From Bacteroidaceae bacterium (GTDB lineage Bacteria > Bacteroidota > Bacteroidia > Bacteroidales > Muribaculaceae), in the NCBI GenBank assembly GCA_021768245.1, contig JAETNO010000004.1:124001-188000 (forward strand): a DNA stretch of 64,000 nt, read 5' to 3'. Shown here piece after piece: positions 47,165 through 54,919 of the stretch (the stretch's first letter is position 1; each line of letters begins with the position of its first letter). A model generated the notes under the pieces. It did no database searches. It saw only the letters and a list, made by a program, of their open reading frames with translations, and was not told the DNA's origin. Position numbers and translations under genes: made by a program.

Positions 47165-49039
47165 ATGCGTTACAAAGACTCGCCTCCCGGAGAAACCATC
47201 GGAAGAATCCGTAAGATTCTCGACAGCATCGGCATAAGAGTGAAAGAGACCATGTTTTCCCACAACAGACTCTCGTTCTCATGCAGAATCACCGTCGACA
47301 ATCCGGGCTTTTCCGAACTAAACATCGGCACCAATGGCAAAGGACTTACCGAAGAGTATGCCCTTGCCAGCGGCTACGCCGAATTCATGGAACGTTTGCA
47401 GAATAAATTTCTAATCAACGAAGCCATGCGCTTCGCCGGCAGAATTGAAGGCGAGCAGCCTCTACCCTTCCGCTTCTTCCCCGACGAAATCCTGACATCG
47501 GAATCAGATACAACCGAGTTCACAAACCTTATTTCCGAAATATTCCCTTCCTGCAAAAATGAGGCTGAAACCTTTTTACGGCAATCTGGTGGGGCTAAAA
47601 TCAAATATCGCAAACTGCCATATGCCTGTTTGACATCCCATACACACCCAAAAGAAGACAAGGGCGAAAAGCAGTGCAGACTTGAATATCTGCCCATCAC
47701 ATTAATCAGGGGAAACAGTTCAACCGGGATGTGTGCCGGAAACACACCCTCGGAAGCAATCATGCAAGGCATCTGTGAAATCTATGAACGCTATGTGCTT
47801 CAACAGATTTACCTCAGGCCCGTCACACCGCCCTCTTTTCCTAAAGACTATTTCAATGGGACTGAAGCGGGAAAAAGGCTTGAAGGGCTCCGCCGGGAGG
47901 GATATGCATTTGAGGTCAAGGATATGTCGCTCGGAAAGAATCTACCGGTGATAGGCCTGATTCTGACAGGCCCGAATGGAGCGACGATGGTGCGGCTCGG
48001 TAGCGACCCCGACGCGGGTATCGCCCTCGAACGATGCATAACCGAAATCTTTCAGGGCGACAACAGGGGAATTGAAAAAGCCTTTATCGATTACATAAAT
48101 ACCCCTCCCCTGACCGACCGCGATAACAGCTTCAGCACCTTCCGTCATGAATACCGAAAAAGCCTTAAAGACGGCACCGGACGCTACCCTGAGGAGCTGT
48201 TAATGTCCGAACCGACCTATCCTCTTTCAGAATGGACCCACAGGAGGTCAGACAGTTCTGACGAAGATTTAAAGGAGGAAATTTCACGTCTCTCACGCAA
48301 TGGATTCCGCTTGCTTGTGCGCGACAATTCGTTTCTCGGATTCTGCACGTATCATGTATATATCCCCGGATTGTCTGAACAACATCCTGACCTCATGCCG
48401 GTAGTGGAGGACTATCTCGGTTCCCTCAGTCGCGACTCCGACGGGAACCTCAGTGAAGACGCCAGTGACATCTGGCCGCTATATAACATTAAAGGCCGGA
48501 TTAAAGTCACGGGCGACGCCATTAAGCTTGCCGGTTTCGTCGAGGAAAGATATGCCAATGATACAGAAATCAAACTCGCCCCGTGGAACACAGCCGCGGG
48601 CAACCGTATAAACAAGAATCTCCTCCTCTTCCTCCTGAACACACATGACCGCAGCTATGACAAAGCGGCGGAGTGGCTCAGCCGGTTCATCAGCGAACGT
48701 GAAAAAGTCGGGCTAAACGACAATGATTACTTCAAATGCTGGCGCGACACACTCATGCTTAAAGCGTCTCCCGACAACAATGAACTAAGGGAGCATATTT
48801 CACAGGCATACCCAAAAGAACTCAGCGAGGAGGTCGGGAAAGAGATAAGTGAACCTGACGTGATGAGAAACTTCCGTTTCCCCACCTGTTTCAACTGCCG
48901 CGAATGTCCTCTAACCGAAGAGTGCCGTTTCAAAGCGGTAGTCAAACTCGAGAGATGGCTCCAAAAAGCACAGACTGAAAACGAAATCGACCAGACCGGA
49001 CTTTTCGACATCATGGATGAGGGAAACCGCCAACCATAG
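47165..49039 (+). CDS. YcaO-domain peptide-modifying enzyme with C-terminal cysteine motif
   Basis: 624 residues from ATG 47165; an in-frame TTG at 47132 is unlikely. YcaO enzymes use ATP to activate peptide backbone amides, giving azolines, thioamides or amidines. All three ATP-site motifs are intact: Ser69-x3-Glu73-x2-Glu76-Arg77 (SGYAEFMER), Ser186-x6-Asn193 with Glu205-x2-Glu208-Arg209, and Glu294-x2-Gln297 (EIFQ). After the YcaO core (about 20-400) comes a 200-residue extension holding C575-x2-C578-x2-C581-x5-C587, a possible iron-sulfur or zinc site. No separate E1-like/Ocin-ThiF partner or dehydrogenase is nearby. First gene of a three-gene unit with a radical SAM enzyme and a small Cys-rich peptide. 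Confidence 0.85.
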   Translation: MRYKDSPPGETIGRIRKILDSIGIRVKETMFSHNRLSFSCRITVDNPGFSELNIGTNGKGLTEEYALASGYAEFMERLQNKFLINEAMRFAGRIEGEQPLPFRFFPDEILTSESDTTEFTNLISEIFPSCKNEAETFLRQSGGAKIKYRKLPYACLTSHTHPKEDKGEKQCRLEYLPITLIRGNSSTGMCAGNTPSEAIMQGICEIYERYVLQQIYLRPVTPPSFPKDYFNGTEAGKRLEGLRREGYAFEVKDMSLGKNLPVIGLILTGPNGATMVRLGSDPDAGIALERCITEIFQGDNRGIEKAFIDYINTPPLTDRDNSFSTFRHEYRKSLKDGTGRYPEELLMSEPTYPLSEWTHRRSDSSDEDLKEEISRLSRNGFRLLVRDNSFLGFCTYHVYIPGLSEQHPDLMPVVEDYLGSLSRDSDGNLSEDASDIWPLYNIKGRIKVTGDAIKLAGFVEERYANDTEIKLAPWNTAAGNRINKNLLLFLLNTHDRSYDKAAEWLSRFISEREKVGLNDNDYFKCWRDTLMLKASPDNNELREHISQAYPKELSEEVGKEISEPDVMRNFRFPTCFNCRECPLTEECRFKAVVKLERWLQKAQTENEIDQTGLFDIMDEGNRQP

Positions 49040-49060
49040 ACACAAAAAGGCTTTAAAATT

Positions 49061-50209
49061 ATGATTACGACATCAAAAGAATATAAGACCGAACGAATAA
49101 TCTCCTTGCTTGTCACTCACGGATGCAACCTAAACTGCACCTATTGTTTCGAAAAACATAAGGAGAAAGGGCTTAAGTCAATGACTCTTGACACAGCCAA
49201 AAGAATACTCCGCAAGGAGTTCGAAGACTTCGCAAAAAGCCACCGCAAACCGCAAGACAGACTGGCTATAGAATTTTTCGGCGGCGAACCACTCATGAAT
49301 TTCCCTCTCATCAAGGAGGTGTATGAATGGGTGCGCGACAACGACCCGGACTTCCCGGTGATGTTTCAAATGACATCTAACGGCACATTGTTCACACCCG
49401 AAATCCTCGACTGGTTCACAGAGCGCAGGATGGATTTCCGCGTTGTGCTCTCAGTCGATGGCGATGAGGAGATGCACAAGGCGACAAGAGGCATCTCGGC
49501 CGTGAAACTCCCGACCGACTATATAGTGGCCAACTGGCCAAACTCCTATTTCAAAATGACCCTGTCGAAAGACACTCTCCCCGACTATGCCAAAGGAGTG
49601 ATATCCCTGACCAGAAAAGGCTATCGCATCACCTCGTCGCTGGCCGAAGGAATCGACTGGGACATGAACGACGCTGAAATCTACCGACGCGAACTGTTGA
49701 AAATCGGAGAATTCTATCTGTCAAATCCGCAATATAAAGTTGAGCAACCTTTCGACATGCCATTCGAACGATTGCTCTACAATGTGGATATTCCACCCAA
49801 AAATTGCGGATGCGCCACAAAGACCCTGACATATGACACCGACGGGACTCCATATCCCTGCCATCTGTTTATCCCGATTGTCAGAGGTAATGACGAATAC
49901 AAGATTGAAAACGGACGAATAGACTTCAACGACGATGCTTCCCTGATAGACAGCGACTGCCTCAAATGTCCGCTTGCCAAACTGTGCAGGACTTGCTATG
50001 GCTACAACCTGCTCGACAGGGGCGATGTCAGAAACCGGAATATGACCAAATGCAAGATGCTTTTAGTAGAGATGCAGGTTATCTCAAGTTTCCAGATTCA
50101 ATATTTCATGCAACGGAAAGACAGTCTCGACAAAGCGTCGCTCGAAAAGCTTCATGCCGTAACCAAAGGCTATGAACTCGTCCACAACACAAAATTTGAA
50201 TTTGCGTGA
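49061..50209 (+). CDS. Radical SAM/SPASM peptide maturase
   Basis: 382 residues. The SAM cluster motif is C22-x3-C26-x2-C29 (THGCNLNCTYCFEK), followed by GGEPL. The C-terminal SPASM region has C251-x15-C267 (with DGTPYPC), C300-x2-C303-x5-C309-x2-C312 and C331, enough for two auxiliary [4Fe-4S] clusters. Such enzymes form thioether or C-C crosslinks, or epimerise residues, in ribosomal peptides. It starts 21 bases after the YcaO gene and ends 60 bases before the peptide gene, so the peptide is the likely substrate. The CxxCPLxxxC part is shared with the YcaO tail. An anaerobic sulfatase-type function is unlikely as no sulfatase is near. Confidence 0.87.
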   Translation: MITTSKEYKTERIISLLVTHGCNLNCTYCFEKHKEKGLKSMTLDTAKRILRKEFEDFAKSHRKPQDRLAIEFFGGEPLMNFPLIKEVYEWVRDNDPDFPVMFQMTSNGTLFTPEILDWFTERRMDFRVVLSVDGDEEMHKATRGISAVKLPTDYIVANWPNSYFKMTLSKDTLPDYAKGVISLTRKGYRITSSLAEGIDWDMNDAEIYRRELLKIGEFYLSNPQYKVEQPFDMPFERLLYNVDIPPKNCGCATKTLTYDTDGTPYPCHLFIPIVRGNDEYKIENGRIDFNDDASLIDSDCLKCPLAKLCRTCYGYNLLDRGDVRNRNMTKCKMLLVEMQVISSFQIQYFMQRKDSLDKASLEKLHAVTKGYELVHNTKFEFA

Positions 50210-50269
50210 TTCCCGCTAATCACTCATCTATATTAATTATCTTTTTATTAACTTTAACCTCCAACCATT

Positions 50270-50404
50270 ATGAAAGAACTGATTGGTATGGCCACTCTCG
50301 AAGAGGCTAAGAAAATGACAGCTGAAGTTGCAAGCGAACGCGCCACTGTTGCTCCCGTCCACTGCTCGATGTGTACCAACTGCTCCGGCATCGTAGGCGA
50401 CTGA
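50270..50404 (+). CDS. Small Cys-rich precursor peptide (44 residues), candidate RiPP substrate
   Basis: The frame ATG 50270 to TGA 50402-50404 encodes 44 residues. Residues 1-31 (starting MKELIGMATLEEAKKMTAEV) form a charged, probably helical leader. The C-terminus is VHCSMCTNCSGIVGD: three consecutive Cys-[Ser/Thr]-x triplets (CSM, CTN, CSG; Cys32, Cys35, Cys38). There is no signal peptide and no double-glycine site before the core. It follows the YcaO and radical SAM genes on the same strand and is closed by two hairpins. Cys residues next to Ser/Thr are suitable for YcaO cyclodehydration and for radical thioether formation. Translation is inferred from context; only one copy is in the window. 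Confidence 0.8.
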   Translation: MKELIGMATLEEAKKMTAEVASERATVAPVHCSMCTNCSGIVGD

Positions 50405-50415
50405 TCAAGCAATGA

Positions 50416-50437
50416 TCTCCACGTGTATCCGTGGAGA
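50416..50437 (+). terminator. Hairpin 12 bases after the precursor gene
   Basis: Perfect 8-bp stem TCTCCACG/CGTGGAGA (50416-50423 with 50430-50437), six-base loop, no T run. It could protect the 3' end of a short precursor mRNA rather than terminate. Confidence 0.5.
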
Positions 50438-50448
50438 CATTAATCAGT

Positions 50449-50490
50449 GAGGGTATTCCGCTGAATCGATATCGCGGAATACCCTCTTAT
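50449..50490. terminator. Terminator closing the peptide cluster and the convergent lrgB unit
   Basis: Perfect 12-bp stem (50449-50460 with 50475-50486), 14-base loop containing CGATATCG, then a T/A-rich tail. Confidence 0.8.
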
Positions 50491-50543
50491 TACTTATTAT
50501 ATGTATACTGAATAACTGTCAGTACACTCGGATTCAATCCTCC

Positions 50544-51245
50544 TCAGACATTATAGCCCATAAGGGAAAGAATCAGCGGTGCGAGCAGTGCAGTGAGGAG
50601 TCCGTTGATTGTGAGGCCCAGAGAAGAGAAAGCCCCGTAGCGTTCTCCGCCTTTCTGAATCGCAGAGGCGGTGCCTACGGCATGGGAAGCAGTGCCTATG
50701 GAAAGTCCTCCCGCAATAGGGCTTTTTATATGACTCATCTTAACAATCCTGAAGCCGGCCATGCCGCCGAAAATGCCAACACAGACCACTACAGCTGCTG
50801 TGAGCGACGGTATGCCACCCATGGCCTGTGAGACCTCCATGGCTATAGGGGTAGTGACCGCCTTTGGCGCGAGCGACACCACTACATCACGGCTCGCACC
50901 GAGGAATTCTGCAACGAGCACCACCGACACAACCCCGCTGACACAGCCCGCCACCTCGGCAATCAATAGCGGGAGCATCTGCTTACGGATACTTTCAAGC
51001 TGACGGTAGAGAGGCACACCGAGCGCCACCACTGCCGGTTTAAGCCAGAAATCTATATATTCGCCCCCGGCAGCATAAGTCTCATAGTCAACACCTATGC
51101 AACTGAGAATCACTATAAGGACTATAATCGACAGAAGTATCGGATTGAACAGAGCCACCCCTGTGCGACGCTGCAGCAGACGCGATGCCAGAAAGACCAC
51201 AAAAGTCAAGGCAATCAGAAAAAACTTATTCTCGAGATAACTCAT
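50544..51245 (-). CDS. lrgB: LrgB/CidB-family membrane protein
   Basis: 233 residues from ATG 51245 (MSYLENKFFLI); an upstream ATG at 51299 would lie deeper inside lrgA and encode a non-hydrophobic stretch. The family signature is visible: LAPKAVTTPIAMEVSQAMGG (about 135-155) and GTASHAVGTASAI near the C-terminus. LrgB works with LrgA; the pair was described as a holin/antiholin-like murein hydrolase regulator, and relatives transport pyruvate (B. subtilis PftAB) or glycolate/glycerate (plants). The actual substrate is unknown. It overlaps the end of lrgA by 20 bases, implying coupling. Confidence 0.92.
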   Translation of the reverse strand: MSYLENKFFLIALTFVVFLASRLLQRRTGVALFNPILLSIIVLIVILSCIGVDYETYAAGGEYIDFWLKPAVVALGVPLYRQLESIRKQMLPLLIAEVAGCVSGVVSVVLVAEFLGASRDVVVSLAPKAVTTPIAMEVSQAMGGIPSLTAAVVVCVGIFGGMAGFRIVKMSHIKSPIAGGLSIGTASHAVGTASAIQKGGERYGAFSSLGLTINGLLTALLAPLILSLMGYNV

Positions 51246-51594
51246 GATGCGAGGACATTGCGCGGCGCACTGCCTGGTGGGTCCAGCCGGTAACCGCAAT
51301 TATAACTACCGTACTTATCACAGAAGCACCGACTATCGGAAGCCACTGCTCGGAAATCAAGCCGAGACAGCGCATAAGCCCCACTCCGGCCGGCACGAAG
51401 AAGAAGCCGAGATTCCTGACAAGGAAATCAGAAATTTTGTCGACCCACATCAATCTGACCAAGCGCAATTTCAAAGCGGCGGTCAGCAAGAGCATCCCTA
51501 TGATACTCGATGGAACCGGTATGCCCGTGGCATACACAACAAATTCGCCCATCGCTAAAAAAGCGAACAGGACAGCACATTGCAGAATCATCTT
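51226..51594 (-). CDS. lrgA: LrgA/CidA-family membrane protein
   Basis: 122 residues from ATG 51594 (MILQCAVLFAFLAMGEF), four membrane helices. The conserved segments GIPVPSSIIGMLLL and FVPAGVGLMRCLGLI are typical. A possible earlier ATG (51621) lies inside a hairpin that also contains the -7 promoter element, so it would be upstream of transcription. It works with the overlapping lrgB. Separated from the adenylation-domain gene by a terminator, so it is an independent unit. Confidence 0.9.
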   Translation of the reverse strand, partial: KMILQCAVLFAFLAMGEFVVYATGIPVPSSIIGMLLLTAALKLRLVRLMWVDKISDFLVRNLGFFFVPAGVGLMRCLGLISEQWLPIVGASVISTVVIIAVTGWTHQAVRRAMSSHHELSRE

Positions 51595-51600
51595 TAATCC

Positions 51601-51636
51601 AAAAAAATTGTACCTCCGCAAAGGTACAATTTTTTT
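51601..51636 (-). terminator. Terminator of the adenylation-domain gene, with an embedded promoter
   Basis: Perfect 14-bp stem (51601-51614 with 51623-51636), eight-base loop, seven A and seven T at the ends. It lies 12 bases past the stop at 51649. Confidence 0.85.
51619..51626 (-). promoter_or_regulatory. -7 element of lrgAB within the terminator hairpin
   Basis: Minus strand TACCTTTG, matching TAnnTTTG, spans the loop and one arm of the hairpin. Transcription would begin about 18 bases before the lrgA ATG at 51594. TTG triplets lie 12 and 23 bases upstream, not at 19-21. Confidence 0.5.
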
Positions 51637-51648
51637 GACAATATCCCA

Positions 51649-53130
51649 TCAACCTGCCTTGCCGTCTTTAAGCACAACGGGAAGAGCCAGAGTGTTGACC
51701 GTCCCGGTCGCATCGGTAGGCAAAGCCTTCAGAAGCACGAAAAATTCCGGAATCATATAGGCCGGCACATACTGAGCCATCCTTGTCTTGACCCATGACA
51801 GGCGGAACGACTTGCTTCTCGGCACCACATATGCCACAAGATAGGCCGAGCCCTGCTCGTCGATGTAGTGGACCACCACGCAATCCTCAACCTCATCGCT
51901 CTTCTTCATGGCCCTCTCGACCTCACCGGTCACCACCTTCTTGCCGAGAATATTGACCTCGCTGTCCTTACGGCGCAGAAAAGCATAATTGCCATCCGGC
52001 ATCTGGCATCCCCAGTCGCCCGTACGGAAAACACGGCGTCCATCGCCTATAACAGCGAAAGGCTTCACATCCTCGCGATGGTCACCCGTATAATAATCAG
52101 CCAGTCCATCCCCTACGAGACAGATTTCACCTTCACAACCGGACGGCACTTCATGCAGATCATCGTCAAGAATCATTACATCTGTCCCGTTCATGGCCTT
52201 GCCAATCGGGAAAGTCCCGTCGGGAAGCATCAGCCCGGGATTGCAGCAATAGCACGTGGCGCTCACCGTGGCTTCCGCGGGGCCATAGGTATTGTAGACC
52301 GGCACCTGCTCCAGTAATCTCCCGATTGAACTTGCGTGCAGAGGGCCACCGGTGCTGATGAGCAGTCTTACCGTCACCGGCAAAGCCTCAAGATTGTTCA
52401 GCTCCATCATCAGGAAGGGGAAACCGCTGACTATGGTGATATACTGCTCATCGATGAACTTCACGAGCTTTTCGGCATCATTGCGTGTCGCCGACGAGGG
52501 AATGGCCACCGCAGCGCCGTTGAGAAGCGCGCCAAACACCTCCTGAATAAAGATATTTATTATGCAGGCCGAGAACTGGAGCAGTATGTCGTCGCCGCTT
52601 ATATTATATGTAAGCTTGAAGGACTCCGCGAAATGGAGCACCTGACTATTGCCCACGGCCACTCCAAGAGGATAGCCGTCAGGGGTGGAGCTATACATTA
52701 TATAGGCGGGACGGTCCGAACGCGAACGGTCAGGCAATGGATGGAGGGCCGGATCGACATACACGTCCGGACCGATGATAAGGCGTTTGAAATCATTAAG
52801 CAAACTGGCATAATGCTCCTGGGTGATTACAAAATCGATTCCATTCTCCACAAGGAAAGCCGTGAGGCGCCCCGGAGGGAAGTCAGGTTCAACTGCCACA
52901 AATGCGGCACCCGACTTGATTACCGCCATGATGGCGGCCACCATCTCCACGCTGTGGTCCATCACAATTCCGACACGTGCGGGAATGAAGGAGGGGAAAC
53001 GTGAGATAAGTGTGTCGACCAGGCGGTCGAGACCTGCATAGTTGACGCAGGTACGCTCGTCGATGACAGCAGGATGGTCGGGGTCATTTTTGACGAGCTC
53101 TTTGAAGCGTGAGTAAATCGTCATATCCAT
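51649..53130 (-). CDS. Stand-alone adenylation-domain (AMP-binding) protein lacking the catalytic lysine
   Basis: 493 residues, related to NRPS adenylation domains and DltA. Recognisable cores: A5 YNTYGPAEATVS (279-290), A7 RTGDWG (369-374), and A8 RRKDSEVNILGKKV (386-399). Two cores are degenerate. A3, normally YTSGSTGxPKG, is here YSSTPDGYPLG, losing the Lys. A10, normally NGKVDR, is here TGTVNT, so Thr477 replaces the lysine that contacts the acyl-adenylate. No carrier domain is attached and no carrier gene is adjacent. It may bind nucleotide or substrate without normal activation, or be a decayed enzyme with an intact frame. It lies downstream of the ATPase gene but 159 bases away. Confidence 0.8.
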   Translation of the reverse strand: MDMTIYSRFKELVKNDPDHPAVIDERTCVNYAGLDRLVDTLISRFPSFIPARVGIVMDHSVEMVAAIMAVIKSGAAFVAVEPDFPPGRLTAFLVENGIDFVITQEHYASLLNDFKRLIIGPDVYVDPALHPLPDRSRSDRPAYIMYSSTPDGYPLGVAVGNSQVLHFAESFKLTYNISGDDILLQFSACIINIFIQEVFGALLNGAAVAIPSSATRNDAEKLVKFIDEQYITIVSGFPFLMMELNNLEALPVTVRLLISTGGPLHASSIGRLLEQVPVYNTYGPAEATVSATCYCCNPGLMLPDGTFPIGKAMNGTDVMILDDDLHEVPSGCEGEICLVGDGLADYYTGDHREDVKPFAVIGDGRRVFRTGDWGCQMPDGNYAFLRRKDSEVNILGKKVVTGEVERAMKKSDEVEDCVVVHYIDEQGSAYLVAYVVPRSKSFRLSWVKTRMAQYVPAYMIPEFFVLLKALPTDATGTVNTLALPVVLKDGKAG

Positions 53131-53289
53131 ACTATTTGTAACAGGTTTGTAACATCCTTTATCATAAAACGTTGCTCCCCGAAAGCAAGTTTTCGGAATT
53201 ATGTTAAATTTTCACTCCTGTTTCAAAATATGTGCCTCACTCATACATAGGCCCATAGCCCCTCTCCGCCTCCATGTCCGGACGCTTGC

Positions 53290-54909
53290 TCACTCAAGGT
53301 TGAAAGTCGAGCGGATTGCCTCGCGGATGGTGTCGGCGTCAGCCCGGTCCTCTTTAAGTATCGAAAGTATGGCACGGATATAACTGTCCTTGTCGTCACG
53401 GCGGAGGCCACAGGCCCGGGCCACATGGCTCTCCGAAAGCATGGTCTTGCGGTTGTAGACTTTCAACACCGACGCGTAATCGCCATGGCTCACATAGCGG
53501 CGGAAATCACGGCAATACTGTTCATAGATGCCGCGCGGATTTATGGACTGGCAAAGGTCGTTGATATGCTCCTCAAGTTTATTGATGTTGGCGAAACGTC
53601 CGTCAATCCGGTGCTCAACCGTCTTTTTCACGATATGGCGGGTGTGCATCAGGGCCTGCTGACGTAAATCGGTCTCGAAGAGACGCATTATTGACTTCTT
53701 GACACGCAGGAAAGCCTTCTCCTCATCGCGGCGGAAATGGCGGGCTACGGCCCTTACGACCGCTTCTATCATAAATATATTCTCAATCTCGGCCACCTCG
53801 GGGACAAACACCCTCTTCCCCCTGAGATAATTGACCTCCCCCTGGTCGCGACGGTCGCGGTCCACTATTCCGAAAGCGTCGAGATTGTGGAAAGCCCTCA
53901 GGCTGTTGAACGTGCGCGTCGATTCAATCACCCTGTCGCAGCCACCGAGTGATTTCACCGTATATTCCTTGAAAATCAATGGATAAAGTTTGGCGTCAAT
54001 CGAATTGACCCCATCCCCCTCGATAAAGAGCACCGGTTTGCGCGCACCGAGGATGGCAAGATAGACCTCATCGTTGAGACCGTCGGCAGAGGTCATGAAA
54101 TCATAGTCCCACTCCCCTTTCCGTGGGTCGCACCCCTTGACCCAGACAGTCACACCGTCGCCACGCGTGGAGGCGAACGAAAGGTCATGGGTTATATAGA
54201 TGAAAGTGCAGTCGGAACGCATCTGCTCTATGCTGTCCCACAGCGAACGTATCGACGAAGGATGCAGCAGCATGTCGGGCGACTCGACAAAAATCGCAGC
54301 TCCCTCAGGGGCAAACATCGCAGCCCCGAGATAGTAGAGCGCGGCCCGCTCCCCTGCCGAAAGTTTCGAGGACGAATATGTATCTTCCGTCAGCTCGCGT
54401 CCGAAAATCATCCTCCCGCTTTCAATCAACACCCTGTTGCCCGGAAAGACCTCCTGCCATTTGCGTATAAGCCGGTCAAGGCGCGTGAAGGGAAGACGGT
54501 CGCGGGCAGCCCTCCTGACCGCGTTTCTTTTAGGTGAGACCTCTGAATCATCGTCCTCATCCCCTCCATATTTAAATGCTATCAGGTTGAGCATCTCCTC
54601 GTTGAGCATCAAAGCGAGCATGCGCTCCAACTCCCCCTTTATGTCCTGGCGGATTATTCCGGAGCCGGATGAAGTCGCATCGCGATAGAGCGAATCTATC
54701 GATCCGGGCGACAGGTCCTCGTCCTCTTTACCGTAAAGAGCTTTCAGAGCCGACATCTTAAAGGATTTTGGCCCGAGGTCAGCCATCAGGCGGTTGGCAA
54801 AGCGCGTTTTTCCAGAACCGTTGGCTCCGATGATGAGTATCTGTCTGTTATCGGCGGTATCCACCTCAAGTGGCGCGCCGCCTATGCGTGGAGGAAGAGT
54901 GAGTTTCAT
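53290..54909 (-). CDS. AAA/ABC-type ATPase fused to a DUF4435 TOPRIM domain (OLD/PARIS-like)
   Basis: 539 residues from ATG 54909; a longer frame would run into the upstream gene. N-terminal ATPase: Walker A GANGSGKT (28-35), signature LSAGE (183-187), Walker B FVESPD (207-212) followed by LLHPS, and H-loop His241 (YITHD). A DUF4435/TOPRIM-like domain follows with Glu297 (LFIEGDG) and Asp350/Asp352 (IVDRD). In the OLD class, ATPase and TOPRIM nuclease act together. PARIS anti-phage systems pair an AAA_15 ATPase with DUF4435, sometimes fused. The usual catalytic Glu after the Walker B acid is Ser210. It begins 10 bases after the propeller-AraC gene, in the same transcript. A defence role is inference. 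Confidence 0.8.
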   Translation of the reverse strand: MKLTLPPRIGGAPLEVDTADNRQILIIGANGSGKTRFANRLMADLGPKSFKMSALKALYGKEDEDLSPGSIDSLYRDATSSGSGIIRQDIKGELERMLALMLNEEMLNLIAFKYGGDEDDDSEVSPKRNAVRRAARDRLPFTRLDRLIRKWQEVFPGNRVLIESGRMIFGRELTEDTYSSSKLSAGERAALYYLGAAMFAPEGAAIFVESPDMLLHPSSIRSLWDSIEQMRSDCTFIYITHDLSFASTRGDGVTVWVKGCDPRKGEWDYDFMTSADGLNDEVYLAILGARKPVLFIEGDGVNSIDAKLYPLIFKEYTVKSLGGCDRVIESTRTFNSLRAFHNLDAFGIVDRDRRDQGEVNYLRGKRVFVPEVAEIENIFMIEAVVRAVARHFRRDEEKAFLRVKKSIMRLFETDLRQQALMHTRHIVKKTVEHRIDGRFANINKLEEHINDLCQSINPRGIYEQYCRDFRRYVSHGDYASVLKVYNRKTMLSESHVARACGLRRDDKDSYIRAILSILKEDRADADTIREAIRSTFNLE

Positions 54910-54919
54910 TGGATATTGA

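Noticed and set aside
46897..47214. 105-codon plus-strand frame before the YcaO gene
   Set aside because: It runs through two terminator-like hairpins and overlaps the YcaO start in another frame; composition is that of structured RNA.
50544..54909. LrgB, LrgA, the adenylation protein and the ATPase-TOPRIM gene as parts of the peptide cluster
   Set aside because: They are on the opposite strand, separated from it by a strong terminator and from each other by another one. Convergent placement gives no support for a joint role, though conservation of the whole block in other genomes could change this.
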